NCBI GenBank assembly: GCA_021234155.1
Contig: JAJEKV010000096.1
Coordinates: 3,471,678-3,535,677 of the forward strand
Source of the DNA: Isoetes taiwanensis
Taxonomy: Eukaryota > Streptophyta > Lycopodiopsida > Isoetales > Isoetaceae
DNA length: 64,000 bases
Reading direction: 5' to 3'
Shown here piece by piece: positions 1 through 12,459 of this stretch (within the stretch, counting starts at the first letter, position 1; each line of letters starts with the position of its first letter). The notes under the pieces are model-generated. The model saw only the letters and a program-made list of their open reading frames with translations. It did not search any database and was not told the DNA's origin. The position numbers and the translations under genes are program-made.

Positions 1-2839
1 GGCGAAATTGTTTGTGCTCGTGTTCTCCTTTTGTCTTCTTCCGCCATAGCTGGATTGGGATAAGCCAATGTCTGCATGCAAAACTAGATTTATCCTTTCC
101 GTCCAATGCTTCCCGCCCAGCCAACTTTTGAATGATTGACCTTGCATTTGATGTGACAGATTTTCAATGGTGGGTTTCATCATGTGTTTCTTTGTCCCAT
201 TCTGTTCATCCTTAATGTAATTTTTCTTTGTGTCACTTTCACCCTCCCCCACCAAATCCAAACCCATTGTACCTTTCCCCTTAGTCTATTAAAGAGTGAA
301 GATTTATATTAAACATATAAAAGATTACATAAGGTAGAGCGAGGATTTGTATTAAACATTTCAGATTACATGAGAAACAAAAACAGACTTCTGCACAATT
401 TCTTATATACATTGCTTTCTCAACTTAGATGACAAAATTCATTCCCCGGTCCTTGCCTTTATCAGGTTTCTATCAAAAGAGATCCGGTCCAGCCCTCCTC
501 GCCCTCTTCTATGATCACCGATCGCTGGCACACCGGGTCACCTTGCCACTTATTTCATCCCATTCCTGAGGGAAAGCAAAACCATAATGGTGCAAAGCTG
601 TTATCAAACGTAATAGCAGTTTTCTCCATGTGCATCATGCTTGGCCTTGTGATGATAGAACATATCCCCAAGTGAAGGAATTGGTCCTCTCAGAAACAAC
701 CTATCATAACTAAACAAGAACACTTGGTAGCCATTAAGGAGAAAAGGTTTCAACCTTTGCGCATCCCGTCAATAGTATGAGAAAGAGGCCAAAGATGCTC
801 GCTATTAAAAATTTCAAGTGGCAAAAGAGAGTAAGGAGAGAGGTCTCGAGGTTCTGGTACAATTCGGCCCTCTTGGTGAGAGCTTTCAAAGATTTCTATG
901 GTCATATTTTCATCCCAATGAATAGAGAAATTTATGTTGCCTCGAGGATGTTGAATCCATTCCCGCATTGGTGAAAATCGACAAAGAGGCCTAGGTATTA
1001 GCGGCTCTTCTTCTCGGTCACATTGTCCCATTCCTGCTTTTGGTTTTGCAAAGATCCAAGAGGTGAAGTTGGTCATGTCGGCTCCCCGAATCAGAGCCGC
1101 CAGTAAATCGTAAACCGCTTCCCAATCAGAACCGAAACCGCCTCGGGCGAAGCCGCCGCCAGATCGTAAGCCGCCCCGAATCGGCCAGAAATGTAAACCG
1201 ATAAAGTGGCTTCGAGGGGGCTTCGTCCGAGCCGAAAAATGGCACCTGCCCTTTGCCTGCCCGAGGTCATTAATTTTCGCCATCCCCAATGATTTTTGGG
1301 TACGGCCACACCAAAGGATGATGAGGGGAATTGATGGGACCGAGAGAGAATTTAAGGAAAAGGAAAGGAAAAGTGGAAAAGTTGTTCGTGGGATCTATCC
1401 GCTCGGGGAAGAGCCACAACGTGACACATATGGTGAAACATGTGGTGAAACATGTGGTGACACATATGGTGAACCCGGCGTGACTCATGTGGTGAAACAT
1501 GTGGTGAAACATGTGTTGACATGTGGTGAACCCCGGCGCATGTTACATCGTGGACATCAAAAATACAATTACATATTACATCAAAAGCAAACATATTACA
1601 TTGAAACAAGGGACATCAAAATACAATTGAGCATGGAATTGATATATTTACGCATTTATTTTACACCATATTTTTCACCACACACTACGCACCACATAGC
1701 GATATTACAAAGATGTATTTTACACCATGTTAATCACCACACTAGGCACCACAAAGCATATATTTACAAAGATTTATTTTACATCACGCGGCTCTCACCA
1801 CACTAGGCAAATCGCGCGATATCATATATCACAAAGATTAATAGGCACCACATACCACAAGCAATCACTAACCACAACAACCACATATCACACGCAATTA
1901 CTAACCACATACCACATTAACAAAAAAATGTGGTGAAGATGAAAGAAATGAAATAACCCGTGATTCTTCCGCATAGTGAGTGGCATGATCCCTGCCTTAC
2001 ATTTCGCTCCAATCTTCCTCAACTTGACATCCTTTGCATTTGAGAGAGACTATCTACTTTTTTAATTCAAAATTGCTGCACAAGTTCTATGACATAATTG
2101 GGAATTGCATCCGCTTCTTCTAACTCTTTTGTACAAAACCCATTTCCCTTTGCAATCTATCTCTTCCTCTTCAATTTTGCTTTGGTAAGATTCATAGGAT
2201 GAACACCCAGCCAGCTTTACCAAAACCCCGAAAGACCGACAAGATTAGCATTTTCGTAATGCTTCCTCTTACGCCATAGCAAGGCAACTACTCTTGGTGC
2301 TAAACCGCTTGTCGTTAGACTTCTTCACAAGTTGAATGGAAGTTCTCCCGAGGTTGCCGACCACAATGCTCTTGGTTTGCAAATCTTTTAGCTCTTCACC
2401 AAGCACGCTGTCCATTGTGTCATCTTCCAGAAATCTCGTGAAAACCTCTTTCTTATCATCACACCAAGCCACCAAGCCATTAGTGGTGCTAAGAAATGAA
2501 GATAATAATTTCAACACCATCCGACGCCTAGTAGAGGCCGCTCGTGGATCCTCCCTCACGATGCAAATTTTGCTAATTTTCTTTGGCTTCCCCTTTTTCC
2601 TTTCCTTTACGCCTTTTATGATCCCGCTCTTGTTCTCGAGTTCTTTCACACCTCGTGTTCGTTTGAGATTTTAGGCGATTTTGCTTCCAAATTAAATGAT
2701 TCAAAGTATGAACCCGATTGATCCAATAACCGATTAAGCGCCATAGCCATGTGCTTCGTGAAAGGCACCCGGTGGGTTTAGGAATCGCTAGGTGGAAATT
2801 GAATGGGGGGTGGTTTAGGAATCGGTTGTTGCAGTTCAA
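1..2839 (-). pseudogene. Uncharacterised multi-exon gene, copy 1 (partial, frameshifted)
   Basis: This is the counterpart of the gene at 43,601-46,952 in copy 2. Three coding blocks are visible on the minus strand: about 2,839-1,950 (basic N-terminal part, then a segment ending in LEESQ at a CAG|GTT donor-like site), about 1,289-580 (motifs NMTIE and EHLWPLSHTID), and about 290-1. The blocks are split into short ORFs by indels that are absent in copy 2. The final exons would lie left of the window. The intron between blocks one and two holds the CATGTGGTGA minisatellite and its complement. No family is recognised with confidence. Confidence 0.5.
1415..1935. repeat. CATGTGGTGA minisatellite with inverted partner (copy 1)
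   Basis: From 1,425 to 1,530 the plus strand repeats acatgtggtga and acatatggtga units. From 1,670 to 1,930 it is rich in the complement (caccaca, caccacat, aaccacat). The two halves can pair as an imperfect foldback. The block lies inside the presumed intron of the flanking minus-strand gene. The counterpart in copy 2 is at 45,655-46,160. Confidence 0.8.
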
Positions 2840-3069
2840 GAAATGATTGAATCCGGGCAGTTATGCACTAGGTGCCAAACAAACATTTAAAATTGCACCA
2901 CAAATTTGATATCTCCCACCACATTTTTAGGGGGGACATGGGGGACACCAAGGGTGTTCCATTACACCATGCTTTCCCCTTGAAGCTCCAAAATGTTCTT
3001 TTAAAAGTCGCCTACGTGACTCACCAAGATACTTCAATGAAATACAAATTTACATGTCTCATCTAACTA

Positions 3070-6000
3070 TGTAAGCACAAAAAGATGCCACAGGAGCAGA
3101 GCCTGGAGCACAATGTACTTACTCCAGAATAGGAGACTAACGATAAGAATCAATTTGAAGGTACTGAATCCAGATGCATTCCGACATTTCCGATTCAAGG
3201 GAGGAACACTCATAAGCTGTCAGTATCTTTTTTTAGGCCACCATAATAACACCACGTGCAGATGAATGAATGCCCTGAAATATGTGGTGTCTGTGATGCT
3301 TCCATATCGACCATAGGAGCCAATCAGAACCAAGATGGAATGCTCTCTGTTTAGCTAGGGACCATGCATTGGGATAGGACACCAAAAGGATGCATCGGCA
3401 GTCCAATGTACTGTTAAACAAACCTTGTAGCTAGGACCACGCTGGTTGAATCTCTGGACAATGAAAGAGACAATACTCAAGAGTCTCAACATCTGAAAGG
3501 CAGAGCGGGCATACTGCAGATATGCGAGGATCATAGCGATGTCAGAAAGCATTAACACGTAGCCACCTGTGGATAACCTGCCACCATAGTACAGAGACTT
3601 TAAAGTAGAGCAATCTATCCCAAAGCCATCGCCATGTACAAGACAAAGTGGGTTGTGGAACATGTAGGTGCCACCCATCTGGCAACTGGAGGGGCTGTGG
3701 TGCTAAAAGGTGATATACTGATTTGACAAAGTGCTTGCCTTTGTGAATATTTTCATGACAAATTCCACTCACGCACCCTTTCATTAGTACCAACTTGCAC
3801 TATAAGAGGCAAATTTTCTGCGACCTTCTCCCATAGAGACACATCCCAACGAGAGAGCAGGGACTTTGCCTGAAATTCAGGCCAAAACAGTAGGTGACCC
3901 ACTGCATACCATGCTTGAATAGAGACAACACTTGCAAGAACCCATCATCTCTGCGGTAAGGGATGAATTGATGCTCGCCAAAGGAGGTGCCGGCGGTCCG
4001 GAGGCAAGGATGCCCACCACCATGGAGCCTCCAATAGGGTGTGGATGGAGGGGCATGGTCAGAAAAGATGTTTGACTGCATAATGCTGTCAACAATCCAC
4101 GCAAAAATGGAGACGCACTTGGAAAAGGCTGCAGAGGCTGAAATAATGCCCAAGGTAGGACTAGTTTAACAGCCTTCTTGCTTAGAGGGATACGGTGATC
4201 CAGAGCTTGTCCAAGAAGGCGAAACTAAGAGAGTCATCTTCACCATTCAGAGTCTCCAAATGAATTTTGAAATAAGGACTTTGCTCTACAAAGAAGAAGT
4301 CCATCATACCCACTTACCCGCACTAACTGCTCATTTTGAAGGATGCATTTCACCAAGCCACCTTAATCACAAAGATTTCCTCATTATCCGCCCATATAAA
4401 GTTTCGAACTATTGCAATGAGCTCATGTACTTTGATCTGTGGGGCTAGCAATAAACATGGGTACTACTGGGAACTGACTTGGTCACTGTAATGCGACCCG
4501 CAAGATACAACTTTGCGGTGGACCACCAGAACAAGTGCTTCTCCAAACCCTTAATGATCTCCCCCCATGCAGCTCTAGTGTAACATGGATGCCAACTAGA
4601 ATCTCCAACAACTTGATGGCCTGTCCATACGCAAGTAATTTACATGGATAATCAGAATACATGTCGGAGTCGGAGTATCCAATATCCATAAAGTTGTACA
4701 CTTCTGCCGCCCCCACAAGAACACGGAAGCCAGTGAGAAAGTATCTAAGAGTAATTTGGCGCTTGCTAGATTCTCAAGATAGCCACTGTAAAGAGGAACA
4801 TGTCATCCGCGATATTGATTACGCACTTTGTGTGTCATTCCCTCCATTGCAAGACCATAGAGAAGTCCCTCCGGGTCACAACGGAAATAATTATGCATAA
4901 CGCCAAGGCGACAATTGTGAAGAGCAAGCAGTTAAAGACACACTGACCGAAAGTGAGAAGTCATCCGATGGCTCACCATGGAACATAACAAATACCGCAG
5001 AGATATGTAGCTTCATAATGTCTAATTGTACCCCTAAATCCCGCCTTAGCATACATCGACGCTGAATTCCCAAATAACACCGCCATAAGCTTTTGCAAAA
5101 TCAAGTTTAAGGTAAATAACTGGAAGATTTTGCTTACGTGCCCAATAGATTCCCTCGTAAGCAGCAGCAACATTGTCAAGAATGCATCATTTTGGAAGAA
5201 AACCTGATTGGGTTGTTGAGATGGACTCTGCCAAGATGTTCTTGGTGAAGATCTTATATACGGATGACAATAAGGTGATAAGCCGCCAGTCTGAAATAGT
5301 CTAAGGATCTTTGACCTTGCGGATGAGTGAGATAGCACCTGTGTTTAGAATTCTATCCAAAGCAGTGGACCGTCGAAAGTCACAGAAAGCATCATACACA
5401 TCTGACTCCAGCCATTCCTAACTCCTGGAAGAACTCAATTGGCAAACTATCCAAACCTAGGCATTTGCCTCTTTTCAGTTCAAAGACTGTCACACCTAAA
5501 TCAACAACTGTCATGGCCGCCTCTATTGACACGTGTTGCTCGCCAGAGATGATGGGGGAAATCCTAGACAAAATAGCATCTCGCATTTCTGATTGAAATG
5601 GAAGATGTTTTTCAGCGAACCTGGAAGTGGTTATGCAGATATTGCTTGAGTTCTGTTGGCTCTGTTAGCACCGAGCCATCTGGCAAAAGCAATGAGGACA
5701 TGGTTGACGTCATGCGTCGCCTCTTAGCCGCACAGAAAAAGAAGCCTGTACAACCGTCTCCATCACGAAACCACTGCAGATTTGCCTTTGTCTTTGCCTG
5801 CTGGATTTGCTCCTCCTCTAATGCTTGGACCTGTGCCGGAATATCTCGATCATGAACACCTGGAAGGAGTCCTTGTCAAGAAATGGAGCAGGTTCTGATA
5901 TAAGGTGTCCAATAAAGCGTGAGCTCCTGCTACAGACTCTTGGCTTGCAAAGCCATTGACTACCGCAATTGCATCCACTATGCCAGTCATGCATCGACAT

Positions 6001-6560
6001 CGGCTGAAGGCATTTGTCCAAGTGTTCTTGCAGCCTTCTTTGAAAGTCAAAGATCCTTCAAGAACTTTACATTCAAGCAAAACATGTCCATCCGTGCCGC
6101 CGCCATCGCAGCGGCTCGCCCTAAAAAGAATTGGCGATGGTGGTCTGAAACCGAAGTTGTTCTCAAACGTAACCGAAGAGACTTGGAAGTGCCATAACTG
6201 CATTTGCATTCTCAGAAGCTCCATCCAATCGCGAAGCCATGGATCCCCACCAATTTGACCATTGCACCAAGTAAAGGCACCTTCACCATCAATCTCCAAA
6301 AGGTTGCAAAATATGGAGTAGACAGAGCCACTACTGGCATTCAAAACCAGACACCACTGTAGAGATAGGGCCCAACCGATCGGACTCCATTTCCACCATA
6401 TTAAGGTCCTCGACAAGCAGCCATGAAATGTGGCAGCCCAAGTTGAGCATCTTCCCTCGCAAGGAGGCCCGCAGTGAAGCTCTCTGATTGGGCCTGTTCT
6501 GGGCGTAAGCATTAATTAGTCCATACTTAACCCCGACCAAAACGATCAGCCTTAGTGAAG
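3070..6560 (-). mobile_element. LINE-A (non-LTR retrotransposon), copy 1, decayed
   Basis: Read on the minus strand, pieces of a LINE ORF2 follow in the right order. First is an endonuclease segment at 6,540-6,331 (GLINAYAQNRP, then VEDLNMVE where the family has a GDFN-like motif), followed by an FTWCNG motif near 6,270. Next are RT fingers at 5,340-5,240 (AISLIRKVKDP, SDWRLITLLSSVYKI), motif A (LKLDFAKAY) near 5,110-5,085, and the YADD region near 4,810, which is garbled here. Last is a zf-RVT-like CPLC...CLFHCPE cluster near 3,530-3,450. Frames change repeatedly, and several breaks are absent in copy 2. No target-site duplication was found. A 3' UTR probably runs to about 3,070. Confidence 0.88.
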
Positions 6561-6649
6561 ATGACTGGCAAGGAAGGAAGCCATACCTTTTACTTACATA
6601 TTTAAGGTTTTTATCTCGGCCAAGAAAACGTCATAACATGTCAGACATG

Positions 6650-8392
6650 TTTGATGGAGCAACTTAACATCAAAACTTGGGAGAGGTGCAAGGAACTTTA
6701 TCCCGCTATGATTCTCGACGAAAGCATATTGTTCAAGATGCTCCAACTTTTGAAGGATGGTTACGCTTGTCTTAATAAGCAACTCTGTTTTATCCATGTG
6801 CTAAATTCATCTTCTGTTCACAAAACAAAAAGAAAAACAAGGACCTTCCAGAAGGTTTTATGCACCTTGTGAGGTTGACACGGGAGAAAAGAACTTTGGC
6901 AGACAGAAGGACCTTAGAAGTGGAGCCGTCCGATTTTGAAAATTTCAGCTTGTATGATCAAAATAATTTCTTTTCCATCATTTAAAGGGACTCAAGACGA
7001 AATCGGCTCAACATAAAGCCATAGGATTCTACTCTAGTAATAGCAAACCTTTCTTATGGCTTTAAATTAAAGGACGTAAAGCTATGACTAATCAGCCATT
7101 TAAGAACTCGTAATTCAATGCCTTCATCGATGGTATCAAGCAAACCACAACAGCCAAACAATGGCATCTTGTTGTGTTTCATTCCAAAGATGCAAGCCGG
7201 CCTTGTGGAGTCCACGCTCAAGAACCATTTCGATCCCCTATGCAAGGTGTTACAAGAACATGGTCTGGTAAGTATTTTATTTTGGAATACAGTAGTTTCT
7301 TCTTTGCATGTTTCGATTCTGTTGTTCAAGTTGCTTGCATGTTGATCTTTTTATTTTCATTTTCTATTCCGGAATATGATTCATTTAGTTTTCTTTAGTT
7401 TGTTGGTTCCTTGCTTTGTTTTTGTTACTGACTGTAATTTTATTTCTGTAGGTATAAGACGAATATAAGCTACCATGGTGGAGGACCCAGGTTGCTGAGC
7501 AAGGTGGAATATCTCCATGTTGCTTACTGGAGTTTTGATGGGAAACACACCATGGAGCACTTTAACACAACAGCTTGCCAGAATTTTCCCAATATTTTAG
7601 AATTTCCAGCGGTGCTGTAGAAGCTGCAAGCAGTGATGACTTTATCATCCTCTAGCTACTTCTAAACTATAGGAATGGTGGCGATTGTTTCCTATTTTTC
7701 CAACATTTTTATAGAAATGTATTTACTAGAATTGGATGTTTTACCATAAAATTGAGGTTTTTACTGTAAAATGTCCATTAATTTGGCGAACTTACTATAA
7801 TTGGGATGCAATATTATCAAACTTTGGCGATTTTATGAAGTTCTTTAGCGTACGCATCCTAGTAAACCATCGAATCCAGATTTAAAAAAAGGGTAAAATA
7901 TAGCAACTTTACGAAGTTTCACACCTTAAAGTCATCACTGGCTGCAAGACCTAGTGCACAAGGGAGAATAGTTAATCACTACCAGAAGCCACAAAAGCTG
8001 ATCAACCATCTCTTAGACATATTTTCACTTCCAGGAGATTGGGTGCATGATGCTTTTTCTAGCTCTGGTACAACAATAGCTTGTGCACTTAAGAAGGGCC
8101 GCAATTGTGTAGCAGTGGACATAGGCAAGAAGCTATAAACTTCATCAAGATGAGATTGGCTGCCTTACCTATCCTACCAGATGAGCATCAAAAGTTAGTT
8201 GCCAAATCTTCATCTGATTATGCCAAAGTAACCCCTTCAGAGATACACTCTTTAGATGATGAAGCTACCTTTGCAAAGCTGAAAGAAGTGGCTCTAGCTA
8301 CTATTCCTGAAGACATTGTAGAAATAGATAAGGGTAAGACGAAAGGAGCAGACGACAGAAAAGGACCAAGCAGAGACAAGCAAAAAAAATGA
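6650..8392 (+). pseudogene. N4/N6-type DNA methylase-like gene, copy 1
   Basis: A spliced reading gives the C-terminal half of a class-beta DNA methylase (pfam01555-like). An upstream segment is at 6,651-6,870. The catalytic-motif position at 7,046-7,057 reads NLSY. An exon ends at a GTAAGT donor at 7,268, and the intron 7,268-7,451 ends in TAG. The next exon reads WYKTN...GGGPRLLSKVEYLHVAYWS. After a further gap, 7,945-8,130 reads KPQKLINHLLDIF, then GDWVHDAFSSSGTT (motif I, SAM binding), then CVAVDI. A frameshift follows, and the tail KMRLAALP...DEHQ closes at 8,392 with a lysine-rich C-terminus. The frame is broken near 7,110-7,190 relative to copy 2. It could be a decayed gene or a real gene with assembly errors. 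Confidence 0.72.
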
Positions 8393-8394
8393 AG

Positions 8395-9780
8395 AAGACT
8401 ATGATTTGGACCTTTGACATGTCTTGTGCTAAAATATTTATCATTAACATTTAACTATTATCAAAATTGATGTACTGAAAAACGTTAAATAAATAATGAT
8501 TATCTTCTTTACTTCAGTTTGATGTTGTCGATAAATTACTTTTAGAGATTACATATTCATGTCTAAATTCTTCTATTTTCATGTGCTTTTTTTTTACAAA
8601 ATCAAAGTTCTCCCTTAATAAGGGCCCAAAATGCGCATAAAAATAAGCTAAACCTCTTGACATTCTCAACTGAACGTTAAAATGATCGTTTTTTAGAGCA
8701 CGGTGTTTTTTTAAAGGGAATCTTTGAAACGGGAGTGATGCAACACTCCCATTTAATTTGCAACCTTGTTACACACAAACCTAACTTCAAATTATCACTT
8801 AGAATTCATTTATTAGAGAAACGTATGATATAAATTCCAACAAATGACAAGAAAGTAGAAATAGAATAGAATAGAATAGAATAGAATATACATTAACGTC
8901 CCTCAGTATGAGGCCCCCTGATCAAGCTTTCTATATTTATACCTAATGATGATAAAAGAATAAAAAGATCAATCATCCAGATTATGCAGATAGTGGTATC
9001 ACCCTTCCCTTGTTTTGTGTGTTACTAGCTATTCAATTCAAATGAACAAACCTGATTAGATGAACGTCCCCATCTTCGAGTTTTTTTGAAGGCCTGCAGC
9101 ATAATTGATTGTGCTATTCCCTATTCCACTTTTGTTGGCCATTCTGCGCTTGGCAAAAAGTCATACGTGGCAAAAAGTCACACTTGTATAGTCGCTTTTA
9201 TGGGGCTTCGAGAAGTTGATGTTTGTTGCTTAGTGGTAGGCACAAATGACAAGAAAGTGAACTTTGCTTGACTTATGAACTACAATTTAATTTTATCGGC
9301 ATTGAGATGCGATCATATTCCAAGACTAAATGGTAAAATGTTGTGCGACATTGTTGAATGATCCTTTAGAAAGTCGCCAAGATAATACTATTTTCCACTA
9401 TTCCACATCTAGATCTGATTATTTTATGGGATAGTTATGGCAAAATGCTCAAAAATAATTAAATTGATATGTTTTTAATTTGCCATTTTGGCAATATTCT
9501 TGAAGGTGAAACGATCACTGTTCTACCATTACTATATTAAACGCCCAAATCGATATGGAAAGAGTAGTCCTTTCTTGTACCGTTTTTCAATGATAACACA
9601 CTAGTCCTAGAACAAATGTGTCTTGACCAGCCACCCAGTAATCGCATTCAACGCATAATGGAGCAGACCCAATAAGCAAATGTTCTTGTGGTGTGTGCAT
9701 AATATGTCTAGTTGGACGGTCCAAATTGATGTTACCAATATGCTATGAATGTAAAATTAATTATTCTTTTCTTCCTCCTT
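8395..9780. other. A/T-rich spacer with (ATAGA)n microsatellite (copy 1)
   Basis: No gene is recognised. A pentanucleotide run (ATAGA, about six units) sits at 8,857-8,888. The stretch 9,160-9,340 corresponds to the exon-like ORF at 53,395-53,577 in copy 2, where it stays open; here it is interrupted by indels. The rest is A/T-rich and matches copy 2 closely up to about 8,900. Confidence 0.6.
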
Positions 9781-10390
9781 TCGACATTTTTCATTTTCTA
9801 AAAGAAATGGCCGAATGGCGTGATCTCTAACTATAAAAGGTTATCATCTTCTTCTTTTTGAATATGTTTCATTTTCCAAAAGAAATGGCTGGAACAGCAC
9901 GATTTCTAACTGGAAAAGGTTATGATCATCCTTTAGTTCTTGTGACAATTGGATGCTGCATGTAAAATTCATGCTTTTCTTTCTTTTTTTTTTTTTTGGG
10001 ATATGTTTCATTTTTCAAGTGCAATAGCCGGAATGGCGTGATTCTAAGTGTGAAAGGTTATGATCTTCTTCTTTTCAAATGTTTCATTTTTCCAAGAGAA
10101 ATGGCTAGAACGACAAGATCCAGAATCTACAAAAAGGTTATGATCGCCTCTAGTTTTTGTGACAATTGATGTCGGGTAATATGACATGTTGTAAAAATTG
10201 CTTTTTCTTTTCTTCTTCTTTTAGATATGTTTCATTATTCAAGTGCAATGGTTGGAATGGCAGATCTCTAAATGTGAAAGGTTATGATCTTCTTCTTTTC
10301 GAATATGTTTTATTTTCCAAGAGAAATGACTAGAACGGCAGGATCTCTAAGAGTAGAAGGATATGATCATTCTCAAGTGTGATACCCTTT
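9780..10390 (+). repeat. Tandemly duplicated exon-like units (copy 1)
   Basis: About six degenerate units recur, each with 'tttcattttccaagagaaatgg' -like sequence, 'cag/cgtgatctctaa' and 'aaaggttatgatc'. They alternate between a short (~75 bp) and a long (~150 bp) spacing. Several units can be read as a peptide around KGYD, some continuing LVLVTIGC. This suggests repeated duplication of a short coding exon plus its polypyrimidine-rich upstream intron. The array ends just before the ATG at 10,395. Copy 2 carries the same array at 54,030-54,640. Confidence 0.7.
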
Positions 10391-10394
10391 CAGA

Positions 10395-11545
10395 ATGGAA
10401 GCTGTGAAGTTCCTGCTACTTATCTTTAGACAACTTTTTGGATTTGAAAATTCTGCATTTTGTGTCTGGCAAGATGGATCAAGTGTATTGAATAAGGAAA
10501 TTGTGGATTTAGAGGATGCTAGACATGAAAAAGTTTTTATTCGTAATGAAATTGATGGTAGTTTGTTGATTGTTTAGGTGTATTAATAGCTAGATCTCTT
10601 TTTTTTAACTGATAAATTAAGATGTGTGATTCATCTACCAAGTTATTACAATCAGTATTTGAGATGCCATGTGAGATAACTAGTAAGGTATGCAATTAGC
10701 ATATGATCTACATTTATGGTCTCATCCAAAGAGGTCATTGGTTTTTAGTTTTGATAGAACAATCTGTGTAAGTTATTATTGTGGCTACCTACAATGTCAA
10801 AACACATGTCATGTTTTTTCTTAACGCAAAGCAAACGAATTATAAGGGATGGGGCCCAAGCAAAAACGTTCAGAAGTTGGTGAATAACTGCTCAATCTAG
10901 GTTCACTATGTTCAGCATGTTGTCATCAGCTGCCAGCATTGTGTAAAGCATATTGCAGTTGTGTTTTTGTTTGTCAAATGCCAAAAATTAGAGTGTCAAC
11001 ATTTCTACACACAAGACTAGTTGGTGGTCCTAGACAAAGAAACACGAGCTAGCAAATGAAAAGATTGTGAAATATATGTTTAATTTGTGTAAGACACAAA
11101 GTGTTGATATTTGAATCCAGATCAAATGAACAACTTGTTGACACGCATGTTGTATGACCAATAGAAGGTAATTATTTATTTCTATGATTCTTTGTATTTT
11201 ATAACTAAAAACATATATTTCAGAGGCTAAAGAGTTGGATAGATGATGCGCGTAGAAAGAACATGAATTATCAAGATGAAATAACAAAGTTGATAGATTT
11301 TAAAAAAGAACAAGATACAAGTACACGAACTATCGAGATGAAATAACAAAGTTGATAGATGTTAGAAAAAGAACAAAAGACGAGTATTTCCATGGTTCCA
11401 AGTTCTCAATTCAACTGCATGATCTCCATAATTCAAAATGTCCACATAGATCCTGGTTCAGGAGTTGATTTAGTGAACCTTATGAGCAAGAAACTTGGAA
11501 AACTCTTGGTTCATTTTGACCATGCGAGAAGAATTCAAGGGTGAC
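10395..11545 (+). CDS. Unrecognised multi-exon plus-strand gene (copy 1)
   Basis: Coding-like blocks include 10,395-10,577 (60 aa, MEAVKFLLLIF...QLFGFENSAF..., rich in acidic and basic residues), 10,622-10,689 (KMCDSSTKLLQS..., ending at AAG|GTATGC), a block starting after TTTCAG at 11,222 (RLKSWIDDARR...), and 11,359-11,541 (61 aa, ...HIDPGSGVDLVNLM...). Splice-like sites flank several of them. The block at 11,262-11,380 contains a ~60-bp tandem duplication encoding DEITKLID twice in different frames. I recognise no domain. All blocks are nearly identical in copy 2, which is either a sign of a real gene or simply of recent duplication. Confidence 0.4.
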
Positions 11546-11549
11546 GACT

Positions 11550-12020
11550 CTGGCCTATAATGTTTACGATCTAGTGAAATAACTTACAAAAGTTATATTT
11601 AAAAAACTGACTTGAATTTGACAGGATATAGATATAGTCTTTGGTGACTATAGAAAAACATAAAATATAATCTCTCCAGTAAAGAAAACAGAAAATACAA
11701 TCTCACAAGTGAAGTTATGAAAGAAAGTGAACAAAGTGATGAAATCTGGTACTATAAAGTGGGAATAGTCGTTGGGGGTAATATATAGTGTGGAAGTATG
11801 ATTTCAAAGTAGCTGTTGGGGGTGGGGGTAGTATATAGTGGGGGAAGTATTATTTCAACACAGCTGTTCATGTCCCAGAGACTGAATCTAAGCATGGAAG
11901 TTGGCATGCGACATGTTCAAGCATGGAAGTTGGCATGCGACATCCCTTCATTAAGTCCACTCTCGCGCAACATGTTACATTGCCCTGTCTGCAAAGGTAC
12001 TAATCTAACGGCTGAAATTT
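11550..12020. other. Spacer, no gene seen (copy 1)
   Basis: A/T-rich sequence with two short local duplications: the pair around 'agtcgttgggggtaatatatagtg' / 'agctgttgggggtgggggtagtatatagtg' (11,767-11,850), and 'aagcatggaagttggcatgcgacat' twice (11,890-11,945). No supported gene. Confidence 0.6.
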
Positions 12021-12023
12021 GTT

Positions 12024-12456
12024 CTACAAGGGTTTTATGTTGGGAACGTTTGTAAAATCCAGCCTATGCTGGTCCCATGGCAACTTGGGCCATTTTTCAA
12101 AATACAGCAAATATTGTGCAAGTACTTTGGCAACTTCAGTGACTTTACTTTGGATAAAGACTACCATTGATGAATCCACGTGGCGCACTCTTTCAATAAA
12201 CCTCAAGCAACCAGCCCCTTCTCGTTGTAAAAATACAGGAATAAAGCTTGCTTGAAGCATGTCTTTTAAATTTTTGCATAAAAATGTTAAAAGAATTAGG
12301 AAAGAATTTCTCCATAACCAAGGCATAAGAACCAAGCTCAGCTTGTTTGCGAATTATAGATACATTATCCATCACCTGTGAGACATTATCCATCACCTCT
12401 GAATGCCACTTTTTGTTTAAAAGCTCCAACAGGCACCATCTTGCACGCCTTCGCAT
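12024..12456 (-). CDS. Unrecognised minus-strand coding block (copy 1)
   Basis: Two overlapping frames on the minus strand look coding. One begins MRRRARWCLLELLNKKWHSE at 12,456 and contains a duplicated SQVMDNV segment, matching a 20-bp tandem repeat near 12,360-12,400. The second, from about 12,335, reads CRFIERVRHVDSS-like sequence followed by VIFIQSKVTEVAKVLAQYLL. A single frameshift would join them. Both are conserved almost exactly in copy 2 (56,208-56,652). No family is recognised; it may be a gene fragment in the 3' region of the NFD6-like gene. Confidence 0.35.
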
Positions 12457-12459
12457 TAA

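Noticed and set aside
1420-1540. Short regularly spaced units as a CRISPR array
   Set aside because: Units are contiguous and degenerate with no unique spacers, and the genome is eukaryotic.
1352-1806. HHMxHHM-rich antisense ORFs over the CATGTGGTGA arrays as metal-binding proteins
   Set aside because: The same peptides appear wherever the minisatellite occurs (1,352; 41,828; 45,582). They follow from the repeat unit, not from selection on protein.
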